The position numbers and the translations under genes were made by a program. A stretch of DNA of 64,000 nt, from contig OY720350.1 in assembly GCA_963082975.1 (NCBI GenBank), positions 40,045,851 to 40,109,850 of the forward strand, given 5' to 3'. The DNA is from Labia minor. Its lineage: Eukaryota > Arthropoda > Insecta > Dermaptera > Spongiphoridae. The notes under the pieces are model-generated. The model worked only from the letters and a program-made list of their open reading frames with translations. It ran no database searches and had not been told where the DNA came from. This document shows positions 23,872 to 34,543 of the stretch, in pieces. The stretch's first letter is position 1, and the number at the start of each line of letters is the position of its first letter.

Positions 23872-24135
23872 GGGGCTAAATCCGGAGAATAGGGCGAATG
23901 AGAGAGCAATTCGTATCCCAATTCATGGATTTTCATGGAAATTCACTTTTTTTCCATTTTCTTCTCAAATCACAAGGTAGTCAAATATTAAAAGATGTCA
24001 AACAAAAATTAAAAGACCCAGCCGGTTCAATTTTCGACAGGAGTCAGCTGATAGTTGCCTGCTGAGAGAAGCACTGTTGCCATTTCATTTTAAAGACGGG
24101 AGATTCAAAATGTCACGGACTTATTCACTTGCCCT
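23872..24135 (-). mobile_element. Deleted mariner with SPDLAPS remnant
   Basis: Right end is the terminal inverted repeat (AGGGCAAGTGAATAAGTCCG on the minus strand) and leader shared with 22,357. The leader reaches an ATGGAAAAAAAGTGA start region, then after a deletion codes for KIHELGYELLSHSPYSPDLA followed by PS (about 23,868-23,936), the mariner region around the third catalytic residue. The D after PS is lost where HINE-B sequence begins. The left TIR is missing. A pseudogene. Confidence 0.85.
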
Positions 24136-24370
24136 CTTATTTATGATTATACCAACAGATAAAAGAGAGAAAAGCAAAATAACTATTAGACGTGTCCTTA
24201 TAGAGAGGTGTTACTGTAGTTAATTTTATTTCCATTTGTTAAAAAAATATTTATGTGCGGCTCAGCATATTTTTTTTTGCAATCTGGCCCTTGAATGGTC
24301 ATAGTTTAGACACGCATACAGGTTAATTTCTTTAGTACACAGGTTAATTTCTTTAGTAGTAAGACTTCTT
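24136..24370. other. Short AT-rich spacer
   Basis: No element recognised. It contains a direct repeat around CACAGGTTAATTTCTTTAGTA (24316-24358). Confidence 0.4.
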
Positions 24371-24850
24371 TTTTCGGTTATTTAAATAATATCTATCTAT
24401 CACTGTGCCCCTACGGAACTCGAAAGTTCTTGACTTTCTCCAAATGTCCGTATCTAGAGCATTGCCCATCCAACTCCTACCCTCAGATTCCTTCCTACAG
24501 TAAGCACCTACAGCGTCCTTGGTCTTCCAACCGGACGTTTCCCAATCGATCTCCTCACCAATATATTTTATGCCAAACGCAACCTTCTTCATTTTATTAC
24601 TCTATGTTTGGAGATGCATAGAGGCCATGCATTTCTTCGTTATTCAGTCTCCACATTCCCCAGTGACTTCATCTTTAAATGCTATTCTCAGATACTCTAA
24701 ATCTACTCTCGTCTCTATATAATACAACCGGAAAAATAATTGTTTTATATATTTTAATTTTGATCCCCTTTGATAATAATTTGGACGAGATAATCCCCTT
24801 TACTGCATGATAACAGGCGTTACCCGATTGCGTCCTCGATTTAAATTCTT
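24371..24850 (-). pseudogene. RTE-like LINE, 3' end of reverse transcriptase
   Basis: On the minus strand from 24,850 downward it encodes EFKSRTQSGNACYHAV, KGIISSKLLSKGIKIKIYKT and IIFPVVLY, the familiar end of the RTE/BovB-like reverse transcriptase (NACY...LLSK..KI.IYK..I.PVVLYG.E). After frame changes come FRVSEN, a DEVTGE-like stretch, KYIGEEIDWETSGWKTKDA (the GRP-rich tail) and DTDIWRKSRTFEFRR. It ends in a GATAGATAGATA tail near 24,395. Several frameshifts and a deletion after FRVSEN show it is dead. It lies beside, and ends at, a DD41D mariner fragment. Clade assignment is from motif memory. Confidence 0.8.
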
Positions 24851-24851
24851 G

Positions 24852-25175
24852 TACAGGGTGGACCAAAAGTCCGGTAACAGTTCAAATGGTTATAAAAAAT
24901 ACAAAAAGAGATATGAGAGAAAATATGTTTATTTATTATAAAAGTACAAAAATCAGGGTTTTATTTTTTAAAAATAACGTCGTCCAAATGTGCCCCTTGT
25001 TTAGTTTGGCACCCCGACAAGTGTTTGGAGAAATGTTTTGAATTTCCTCGCGTATATTTTCTTTTAATTCTTCAATAGACTGAGGGTTGTTATTAAAAAC
25101 TTTACTTTTGAGGTATCCCCAAAGGAAAAAGTCCAAAATATTTTGTCTTAGCACTACTAATTTCATGTGCCACCT
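24852..25175 (-). pseudogene. DD41D-type mariner transposase C-terminus
   Basis: The left end has TA followed by CAGGGTGGACCAAAAGTCCG, a typical terminal inverted repeat. On the minus strand coding from about 25,135 reads LDFFLWGYLKSKVFNNNPQS, then IEELKENIREEIQNISPN, the C-terminal block of the insect Tc1/mariner lineage with a TPLDFFLWGYLKSKV signature. Everything upstream of LDFFLWG, including the first two catalytic residues, is missing. Confidence 0.75.
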
Positions 25176-25862
25176 CTTTTCCAGTGTCTATTTTTAATTT
25201 TAAATAATAGCTTGTACGTATATTTTATAAAAACAATTTATTTATAACAAATATGTATTTACAAAACTTCTTCAATTTTCAAGAACTAATCGTTTTTGAG
25301 GCCTTTTAAATTAATACAAAAAATCTTTCAAATTAACATTAGAAAAATAACTATAAATCTTAAGTTTATCAAAATAACTATGATAGAACATTTTAAACAC
25401 TTAAGCACTTAAAAATAAAATCATTGAAACTTTAAATCACTGCACTATTTCACTCACACATGAGTCCAAAAGTAGATCAATATCAAGACAATTCAGACAT
25501 TTCGGGAAGGGTTATTATCTATTTTTACTGGTTGAGATTCCATCCCATTGCCCATTATTTCTATCCTTCGTATATCACTCAAAATTGTATAAATATTATA
25601 GTCTTTTTGTTTTAATTTTGAACTTAGATACATTTCCTGTTCTTTTTATTTTATTTATTTTAAAATTTTTTCTAATATCTATTAACTTGTCAGAAAACTT
25701 CTTTATTTTATTTCTTTATCCAAATATTTTTCGAAAACTATAAATTCAATTTTCATTTTTTCTAACATTGATTCTTTGTATTAATCAAAAGTAATTATTA
25801 ATAATATCTAATTGATGTCTATTCAATGTTGTAATATCCTTTACCTTTGTGTCTAGCTTACA
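25176..25862. other. AT-rich non-coding stretch
   Basis: AT-rich, without recognisable elements up to the 16-bp inverted repeat at 25,863. Confidence 0.5.
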
Positions 25863-26264
25863 GGAGATGATGGTTGGTGCAACTCACCGATCAGGATGAG
25901 TGATACCTTGTTCAAAAGCTCTCATCAAGAGGGTCATAAATATATATGTCTCGGGAAAGATTAAGGTCAGGTTTTTAAATTATAAGAGGTCAAAGGTCAA
26001 ATTTTATTGAAATGAAAAATAAACTAAAACTTAATTAATTGATAATAGTGGAAAATTAATTAATTAAGAATAGTGGAATAACTAACATGATCAACAAATC
26101 GAAAGAGATAAAATGAAACAACAAACTAATATCAAACAAAGAAATGAACAAAAACAAAATGGCGGATTTTTACAATCTCGCTTACGATGTCGAGATTTTG
26201 ATGTTTTTATACGTTTTGAAGGTTCCTGAATCATTTTCACTAAAGTTGACCAACCATCATCTCC
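25863..26264. repeat. 402-bp segment bounded by 16-bp perfect inverted repeat
   Basis: GGAGATGATGGTTGGT (25863-25878) and its exact reverse complement ACCAACCATCATCTCC (26249-26264) bracket AT-rich DNA and a HINE-A scrap. It may be a small TIR element or a hybrid of several insertions. No target duplication is evident. Confidence 0.6.
26186..26248 (+). mobile_element. HINE-A fragment
   Basis: About 63 bp identical or nearly so to the HINE-A segment GATGTCGAGATTTTGATGTT ... GTTCCTGAATCATTTTCACT, ending right at the inverted repeat that closes at 26,264. The terminal stem and the rest are missing. Confidence 0.8.
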
Positions 26265-26506
26265 AATTAGTTTTAATTAGATAAGTATTTTTTCTATCTA
26301 AAGTCCATATTGCTAGTTAATTATATTTGAATGATTAAAAAAATTTAAAAAAATATTAGTCCTGTTATTTGATTTTATAATTACTTCATGCGGGAACATG
26401 GATTGGTGACAAATAGCGAAATGAATGAGAATATATATCCTATATATATAACATATAACATATAACTTACAATTAATGAAGAAAGAATATATATATATAT
26501 AATATA
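26265..26506. other. AT-rich spacer
   Basis: AT-rich with TA tracts. Nothing is recognised. Confidence 0.5.
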
Positions 26507-26968
26507 CGAGGGTGGTCTGAAAAGTTTCCGACCTGACCAAGAAAAATATATTTTTCAATTTTTTTTTTGCTATATTTTTCAACATAATCTCCATCAACAC
26601 TGATACATTTCTCATAACGGTATTCTAATTAATTTAATTAATTAATAAATTAATTAATTAAATTTGATTTAATTTAATTTAAGTCTCATCAACAGTTATG
26701 AATCGACGCAAAAATTCGTTTGGATTACGCCTACAGCACCAAATTGTCTTTAGAAATGGTTTTTCGAAGCAATTTTTGGTCTGACGTTAGGAAATGCGGC
26801 ACCCACGTTGCACACAGCTTTCCATATTCAAATGGTTTTGCAAAATATTTCGCACACGTTCAGCTGACATCGTACAGGTCTTAGCTAACTTGAATTTTGA
26901 AAAATAAAACAAAAGAAAAATTGAAAAACATCGTTTTTCTTGGTCAGAAACTTTTCAGGCCACCCACG
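26507..26968 (-). mobile_element. Mariner deletion derivative, 462 bp
   Basis: Terminal inverted repeats CGAGGGTGGTCTGAAAAGTT (left) and AACTTTTCAGGCCACCCACG (right), with matching subterminal CCAAGAAAAA/TTTTTCTTGG, flanked by TA on both sides. On the minus strand scattered frames encode AERVRNILQNHLNMESC, then NEFLRRFITVDET (about 26,700), the mariner block with the first catalytic aspartate, and after a deletion RYEKCISVDGDYVEK (about 26,600), a mariner C-terminus. AT-only sequence at 26,620-26,685 marks the deletion. Dead as a coding unit, but both TIRs are kept. Confidence 0.85.
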
Positions 26969-27492
26969 TATATATAAACATATAATATTTAGTGGCATTT
27001 ATTTATATGATTGAAAAAATAGTTTTAAATATTATTTTATTAGTAATAATTTTATTGAAGGAGGTATATAAATGTTTCTCTATGAAAACTATCAACCAAG
27101 TTGAGAGTTCGTTGGCTAAAAGGTTATTTTAGTCATAGCCTTTCGAATTGAGAAGAATTTCTACTGTAACTGTTGCCAAAAAGGCTGATCGATACCATTG
27201 CCCTTTGTCCTCTTGGTCCAACCCTGCCTTTACTTACTTTCTATTGAACTAATCTCTAGAGAATCTAATAAGAATTTTCCTCTGAAGTTAATTAATAGAA
27301 CGAATAAAAATAATGAACAATTACCTAGTGGTTTATTAAAAATAAATTGTTCATTAAGTTTTATGTGAAAACAATTTTATATTATTGTATATTTTTTTAT
27401 TTTTATATTAATAAGCTTTGGAATAAAACACTCAACTGATTCTCTAAAATATATATATATATATATAACATAATTATTAAATATAGCATTTA
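26969..27492. other. AT-rich stretch with small unique patch
   Basis: A mildly less AT-rich patch at about 27060-27240 (GAGAGTTCGTTGGCTAAAAG, GTTGCCAAAAAGGCTGATCG) is unassigned. A TA tract lies near 27449-27468. Confidence 0.4.
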
Positions 27493-27557
27493 TACAGAGG
27501 GAGTTTTATACTTATTTCGGTTCTCAAAGTTGTCGGTTAATTAAAACTCACTCTGTA
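27493..27557. repeat. 65-bp mini inverted-repeat unit
   Basis: TACAGAGGGAGTTTTA and TAAAACTCACTCTGTA (reverse complement TACAGAGTGAGTTTTA, one mismatch) bracket a 33-bp centre. The pairing extends into CATTTA/AAATG flanks with a 2-base offset. It looks like a pair of transposon ends with almost no middle. Confidence 0.5.
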
Positions 27558-28495
27558 AATGTTATTAGATTTTACTATGAATAATTCTATTATAGATGTC
27601 AAAATGTAAAATTATTTTAATGTTTAAAATAATATTATTGGAGAAGTGTATAATTTGGGATATATTTTAATAAGAATTTGAATATATATTATAAAATTAC
27701 TTGTCTAATTATAATACATTAAATACAAAAATTACTTTTGAAATATCTGGAACTGTTGAAATTGTATCTTACTTTAATAAATAGAATGTAGATTATTTTA
27801 TTGTTTTTAATTGGATAATTAAAATGTATTTATAATGTTTCAGGAAGTATACATTAATAGGACACCTATTTTTAAAAATTCTATTCTTCTTTTATAATAA
27901 TGTTATTGTTTTTTGGAATTTATGCCCAATTAAACTTCATTTAGTTGAATTATTGGCGTTCCCACATTCTCAAGTTCAGTAACCAGGATTAAAACAACTA
28001 AGTTACAGTCCAGATCAAAAATACCATAAAATTAAAAATTTATTCATTGTTTTTTATTATTTGTCAAAGTAATTTTACTAATAGTTGAAAAAATTTATTT
28101 TATAAAATTAACTAAATGAAAAGAAATTAGTTTACTCACAATTACACGGAGAATAGTAGAGTAAATTATACTGGATATTTACCTGAAAAAATAAAAAAAA
28201 AATCGTTAATAGAATAAGTAACAATAACATGCAATGAAAATATTAATGAAAAAAGTAATAATAGAGAAAAGTGTTATTTAAAAAATATATTATTCGACTA
28301 TAAAAAAAGTAAAATTTAATATAAACATTGTAGATTGAAAATAAATAAACAAAGAAATATAAATATAAATGAAATAAAAATTAATAATATATATTTTAGA
28401 TTAAAATAAAGTAAATATTACTATTTTTAAACTTAATTAATATTAAATAATTCTAAATATGATTAAAAGAATTAAAATTTGCATTCAATTATTAT
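27558..28495. other. AT-rich non-coding stretch
   Basis: Very AT-rich; no gene or repeat family recognised. Confidence 0.5.
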
Positions 28496-29150
28496 CAGTG
28501 GCGTACCTAGGGGGGGGGGGGCCGCATTGGGCGGCACTTATCTTGGGGCGGCATTTTTTATATTTAGTTATATTTAGTTATAGTTGTAAAAAGCAACTTA
28601 TTCATTTCATATTTATTTTTTTTTTCTTTCTTGAATAATAAATGATTACTATGATTATTATAAGATTACTATTTGATTTATTAAAATTATGATTAACTAT
28701 ATGATTTCGAATATTATTCCTCGGTGTATATAAATCCATTTTAGTGTAAATTTTGAATTCTAATTCCAAGAACAGGATAATAATTTTATTTTATTGTATT
28801 CATTAAAATCCGTTGAATTCGTAAACGCATCTTTACGATTTTGTTCGGCAATTTTTCCTAACTAAAATTTTTTGATATCAGTTTATAAATGTCATTTCTT
28901 TTGAAAAGTTTATATGATTACTTTGAAGTGATATACCAATATTTTTTTAAATCATCGATTTTTCTTTTGAAAAGCAGGGCCGGCGGAAGGCGGTCTGCTA
29001 GGTTTAAAATTTACACTGTGTATTAATTAATATTGATTAAATAACTTAATAATTTATTTATGTGTATTAATTTATAAAAACCACTATTTGATTGACTTAT
29101 AATAGAAAGGGCGGCAAACTGGAGATCGCCCCGGGCGGCAAAAATTCTGA
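28496..29150. mobile_element. hAT-like GC-rich ends in AT-rich DNA
   Basis: The left edge CAGTGGCGTACCTAGGGGGG followed by GGGCGGCACTTATC resembles a known class of hAT termini. A second end-like motif CAGGGCCGGCGGAAGGCGG starts near 28,976, and GGGCGGCAAACTGGAGATCG with CCCCGGGCGGCAAAAATT closes at about 29,145. The segment may hold one element plus a nested one, or two truncated elements. No TSD or transposase was identified. Confidence 0.35.
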
Positions 29151-29365
29151 TTATTATTTAGGTAATATTGAAGATATAATTAATAATCATTTCAAATGAA
29201 AAGTTAAATTATAACCCAAGAGAGACTGTAACGAGACAGATGTCTGTCGATAATTTTTTAAAAAATAAATTTTATTACAATGATTGAAAATTAAATTTAT
29301 AATTTATTTACGCAAACGAAAAACGGTATTTATCAATTTGAAAGATTTTAATTTAGATAATTAAA

Positions 29366-29429
<64 letters not shown>

Positions 29430-29988
29430 GTTTGATTAATTCAGTTGAGGAGATAGAAACTAATATTTTCTTTATAATAATTTTTTTTTTTTTTTGTTTT
29501 TTTACTTTTTTGTGAGTGTGTGCTTCTGTGATATTTTTTCTACCAAGTTGGCAGTAAATCGTGCACGGAATAAGATCTCGTCGGAAGCAAAAGAGGGGAG
29601 AGGGGAGGATGACTTCTTTCTTATTGCAATTTCTTCTCGTTAATCCCGGTCTTAAAGTTAAGCAGTAACCTCTTCAAATTCAGGACACAACCAGGCGAGA
29701 CTTAAGCCAAGCGTCTTTCGAAACTTCCAACTGATCTTCATTCATTAATTCCGAACGGAGATGATTTTCATGAGGTGGGTACCCCGACAGGTGGTCCGGA
29801 ATATATTTTTTAACCCGTTTCTAATTTCACAACTATGTTTGGATTATATCCTATGATAATTAAAATAAATGTATAGAATTTGAATTTAAATTTAATATTT
29901 AATTTTGTGCTGGATAAGTAAAATTATGAAAGAAATATTATTCTAAAGAGAATTCAACAAAAAGTTTTGTTTTTTTAATAAAAAAAAA
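29151..29988. other. AT-rich stretch, long (TA)n and a unique island
   Basis: Contains a (TA)n microsatellite at about 29373-29426 and a less AT-rich unique island at about 29540-29810 (AGTTGGCAGTAAATCGTGCA, AGAGGGGAGAGGGGAGGATG, GTACCCCGACAGGTGGTCCG). The island has no convincing reading frame and no repeat in this window; it may be host regulatory or untranslated DNA. Confidence 0.4.
29373..29426. repeat. (TA)n microsatellite
   Basis: About 27 consecutive TA units, one of the longest in the window. Confidence 0.95.
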
Positions 29989-29989
29989 T

Positions 29990-30723
29990 CGGGACTTTCC
30001 CGCATATAAATAGGTATAAAGAGTTGTGAATGAATATTTAGAGTGTGTAAACTTGGTATTGATAAAGAGCCAGTTCGTGTTAGTTTATTGGTATCAAATT
30101 TGATATTTGGTAACATTTATATATATAGAATAAAGTGTACTTCCGGTTAACTGATATTTTAAATGTAAAAATAAAAATAAACAAACTAATTAATTTAAAT
30201 TATAAAGTAAAATGGTTTAACACTATTATATATATTTATAATTTACACCTAACGCTACTTGTATAGGTAAAATGTCACTTCCGGTAGTCAGATCATGATG
30301 AAATTTGGTATCTGAATTTTTTTCATATTTTTAAATCTATATACAAAATATAAAGCAAATATCTCGAAGCAAACTGGTACTTTACTTGAAAGGTAAACGC
30401 AACCAGTGTAAGTAAAGTACCACTTCCGGTTAACCGATTTTGACGAAATTTTGATAGAAATCTACAAATTGTGAATAATATCGGTGTACCAAATTTCGAA
30501 GTCCTAGCTTGATTAGTTTCTGTGTAAATTCGCTCACTGACAAACATTACATACATTCATACATCCATACATTGCATACACCCATACATACACACAGAGA
30601 CATAATTCGAAAAATGGAGTTTTCCGACTCAGGGAGGTCTAAAACGTCAAGATCTATCGAAATCTCGAAGTCGAAATTTTTGACGATTCCAATACTTCCC
30701 TTATACGAAGTATGCGGGAAAGT
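29990..30723 (-). mobile_element. HINE-C, single complete copy
   Basis: Third Helentron-like family, about 734 bp. Subterminal inverted repeat ACTTTCCCGCATA (29994-30006) has the exact partner TATGCGGGAAAGT (30711-30723). The left end folds as CGGGA-CTT-TCCCG (29990-30002). The body repeats a CACTTCCGGT motif three times (about 30138, 30276, 30421), each followed by a degenerate core (GATGAAATTTGGTATCTGAA; ACGAAATTTTGATAGAAATC; GTACCAAATTTCGAAGTCC). An imperfect ACATACAT/CACACA microsatellite lies at about 30546-30600. The tail is colinear with HINE-A (GACTCAGGGAGGTCTAAAAC vs GATTCAGGAACCTTCAAAAC). Non-coding; frames at 30323-30799 are shadows. Confidence 0.8.
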
Positions 30724-32668
30724 AAAAAATATAAATAGTTTATTTTTATCATCATTTGAACAATTTAATTCCGTTATTTATTTATTTTATTTTTTTTAAA
30801 TAAACTACAGTTATTTTCCAATAAAAGTATAATCATTCTATATTTCTTAACCAACTAAGATAAATGATATTCCAAGTACTTAAAAGAACTATTTTTTTTT
30901 GTTTATAAATAAAACTTTCTTGTCAGGAAGAATTGGGAGTAGAATTTGTCTCTTTGGAAATAAAATATATAGGGTAGGGAGGTCCCTGAGCAACCGATTT
31001 CAATCCCCAAAGGTCTTTCAATTCACTACGAGTGGAGCAAAGAAAAAAAATATTCCTAGTGGAGATTTTCGATTAAATTTAGCAAGTTTAAATAAGAATA
31101 AAACAAAATTATGTAAATTTGTTTTCATCGAATCTTAAAAATTTATTTAATATTTAGATTATTATGTCTGAAAGTGAAATTTAAAAAAAAAAGAATTTAA
31201 ATCATCTTGTATAAGGAATATTTAAAAAATAATGATTGAAATTAGTAAATCATTTTTTTGTGAAACAAAAATATTTTAAAGTTTTTCTAAATCAATCATT
31301 CTTATATTTTAATTGATTTGTTTTTTTTTATTATTAATTCTGTCTGAGTGAAAGAGGCGTTTAGAAAATCAAGTTTTACCTTATTTCTTTGAAAAAATTA
31401 AAGATAAATGATTTTTCTTTTTGGTAAAATTATGTTATATTATAATTTATTATTTATTTACTTTTATATGATAATAACGAGAATAATCAAATATATTTAA
31501 AAATCAATTTAATGAGAAATAAAATAATTATTTTTAATGAAATTTAAGAATTTAATTATTAGAATCTAAATTAAAAGATTTAATATCGCAGAGTTTTTCA
31601 ATATTGTTATAATAATTATAATTATTATTAATTTCTGAAAATGTATATAAAACTATAATATTGATATTTGAATTAAAATTACACTCCAATTTATTATTTA
31701 TTTATTTACTTTATTTCATTTGTGAATTTTTGAAAATTTGCAATTTACATTTTGTTTTTATTTTAATAATTATTATATTAGGTTATTTGAAAAGTATATT
31801 CGTTTTGTTTGTTTGTTTGTTTTTTTGTTTTTTTTTTGGGGGGGGGGGGAACTGAAAAACAATTTTTGTATAATGAATAAATATTTGCTAGCAAAAAAAC
31901 TAATTCAGATGATTTTTTTAGCCTTTTTTTTTAAAGTAAAGGTTTTATCAATTAATGCCTTTATCGTATCTTTATCAGTTGCAACCAGCCTTGCAGTACG
32001 TCATGTACGACATCAAAATTGCCGGATCTAAATTTTGCAAATCAGTTCTGGCACTGGCGTATTGTCAAAACATCTTATCCATACAGATTCGTAAATTTCT
32101 TTCTGGCTTGAACAACATTTTTACCTTTTCTATAAGAAAAAAGTAAAATATGACGAAAATGCTGCTTATTGCTCTCATATTTACCAACCATAAAACTACT
32201 ACATAGATTCAATTGAAAGTTTTAATACAGAAGCATTGCTATATCTGCTCTCCAAACATAATGAATATGAGTCTTAACTGTGAAGTTGTGTTCGAAAAAA
32301 CATAATTAAATCCTCTGGAGAAAAAAACGAAATTACCTTCGGAATTATCTAATATAAGGTAAGTAGTAGTTAACTTGATTTTCAATCGATTATGTTTTAT
32401 TTAATAATAATTTCAATTCAAAAATTAAATTCAATGGTTGATACTACAAATTATATTAATCAGTTTGAACTATTTAATTTATGTGATGATTATAAATTAT
32501 TAAGGGGGTGGTCACTTACTGAAATAAATATTTCATTTTTTTCAGAATTTTTTTCTTTACTAAAAAATATGATTAAATTTTTTTTTTACTAAAATTGTTT
32601 TTTTTTATTAAAATAAATGTGATGTATGCTAAATTTTTTTTGTTTTAAGTGTCTAGAACAATTTTATT
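30724..32668. other. AT-rich non-coding stretch
   Basis: AT-rich with a T-run followed by ten Gs near 31829-31850. Open frames at 30899-31138 and 31661-32592 are dominated by I, L, F, K and N, except a slightly more complex patch at about 31955-32130 (frame containing YDIKIAGSKFCKSVLALAYC). I recognise no domain there and do not call a gene. Confidence 0.4.
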
Positions 32669-33470
32669 CAGTAGTGGACCACGTGGCCAAATACTGAGAT
32701 AATCACTAAATCTTTATAACTTAAATTATATTTTCATTAGATTCCTTTAGATAACTAAATTTTATACTGATAATAAATCGTGTAAATAGGTTAATTCCCA
32801 ATTTATAAACATTATTAAATTTATAATTTTATTTTATGAAATTAAAAATCAACAACAATTTATTATATTTAAACATCTTATTACTGATAATAATAAATTT
32901 AATAAAATATATTTATTATTATATTAGTATGAATAATTGTAATTATATTAAATTAATATTACTAAAATTTCCAATATATTTTTTAAATTATATTATAATG
33001 TCATTATCTTTCTCTTTTCGATTGCATTAACTGACCTTCTTTCTTGTTTAAAAACCGCGCGTTTAAATAGATAAGAATTGTAAATATAAAGAAACAAACT
33101 AAATATAAAGAATAATTAAAATAAATTATAAAAAATTATAAGAAATTATAAAAATTATTAATAAAACCAATCCTTAGTGCATTTTATCCCATTTATTTAT
33201 TTTAAACCCATTTTAGGTTCCATTACTGGATCAAAAAGTGGCCCACTACTGAAACTTTTAATTTTCAGATGGCCCACTACTAGAACAAAAAATCTGTTTT
33301 GAAAAAAATTTAAAAAAATATTTAAATATAATTTAACCGAATGTTTGTGTTGTAGTGATAATTAAAAATAGTTGTTCAATATGTTAGAACTTGTTTTGTT
33401 GTTATTCTCACTTTTATTACAGAATAATAGTGTTTTTAATAAAAATTTCTCTTAACATGGTCCACCACTG
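32669..33470. mobile_element. Candidate TIR element with subterminal repeats
   Basis: CAGTAGTGGACCACGTGG at the left and ATGGTCCACCACTG at the right (reverse complement CAGTGGTGGACCAT) form imperfect terminal repeats. Internal copies of the same motif, GTGGCCCACTACTG (33238) and ATGGCCCACTACTAG (33271), lie nearer the right end. CAG starts and repeated subterminal motifs fit hAT elements. No matching 8-bp target duplication was found and no transposase is present. Confidence 0.45.
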
Positions 33471-33595
33471 GTACATTTAACTTATATATATTTATAGGTA
33501 CTCTATATATGGCTTGAGAGAAGTTGCTTTACAGGGTACAGTGAAGAAAATGTATGATATATATATATGTTAATCTCCAATAATTATTTATCGTT
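33471..33595. other. AT-rich spacer
   Basis: Short spacer with a TA tract. Nothing recognised. Confidence 0.4.
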
Positions 33596-33788
33596 ATAAA
33601 ATTGAGAATACTACTACGGGAGTATCTCAAATTAGTGATGATAAGCTTGTAAATAGTTTGTTTAAATTAATTGGGAAAAGTGATGAGAGTAGACCAAGAA
33701 AGAGATGCGCAATATAATACATTTAAGAGAAATTCGGAGAGGAAAGAATTATATGGAGAAAACTCAAGATAGGGAGAAATGTTTAAGC

Positions 33789-33827
<39 letters not shown>

Positions 33828-33846
33828 TAGATAGATAGATAGATAA
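33596..33846 (+). pseudogene. LINE 3'-end relic with GATA tail
   Basis: Decayed copy of the RTE-like LINE 3' end: after stops it still reads ESRPRKRC and, in the same area, EKFGEERIIWRKLKIGRN, matching the RPRKRW...WRK pattern at the end of these LINEs. It closes with (TA)n and (GATA)n at 33,796-33,846, like the GATA tails of the copies at 24.4 and 63.05 kb. Confidence 0.5.
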
Positions 33847-34543
33847 ATGAAAATAAAATTTATCTTAACATCTCTAAAAGTTTTAGAAATATGATACATT
33901 TCACTCAAAAGAACCCCCTCCCGCTAGGACAAATCCCACAACCATGCCTAATGATAATCAAAAACCAAGAAAGTCAAAAGGTTTATCTTATTCAGAATAA
34001 TTTGATATGATAATTTATTAAGAAAATAAGTATTTATGTTAATTATATTATAAAAAATGGTAATGTATTTGGAATAATAAGTGTTCGGTCACATCAGTTC
34101 TCGGCAATTAAGCACTTTTAGAGTGTAAACAGTTCATAGAGTGCTGTTCTACAAAGCTCTACGCAATTCCAATTGCATCTCATTTGAATTCAAATGATTA
34201 GTGAAGTTTAAAGGGAGATTGAACAGCTTCATGAAATATTAAAGCCAAAATGGATTTTTTTAAACATATTTAGAGTAAAAGTAATCCAAATATTATAAAA
34301 TATTATTATTAAAAATAAGTGTTATAATATTTTAAAGATTTTCAAATACAAACCACCTTTATAATGTAAATTGAAATAATACACAACACACATTGCCTAA
34401 AATTAATGAATACGAATTTGAATGCCTTTATTTATTTTAAATAAAGTATAGAACAATAAAATATGAATATGAATAACTAAAAAGTAAATTTGTATTTAAT
34501 TTTTGAACTTTCTTGAGATAAACAAACTAGGTGGTCCAAAAAG
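33847..34543. other. AT-rich non-coding stretch
   Basis: AT-rich with a modest unique patch at 34080-34200 (GTGTTCGGTCACATCAGTTC). No gene. Confidence 0.4.

Noticed and set aside
31955-32146. Frame with YDIKIAGSKFCKSVLALAYC
   Set aside because: Slightly protein-like, but short, without a known domain and without splice context I could defend.
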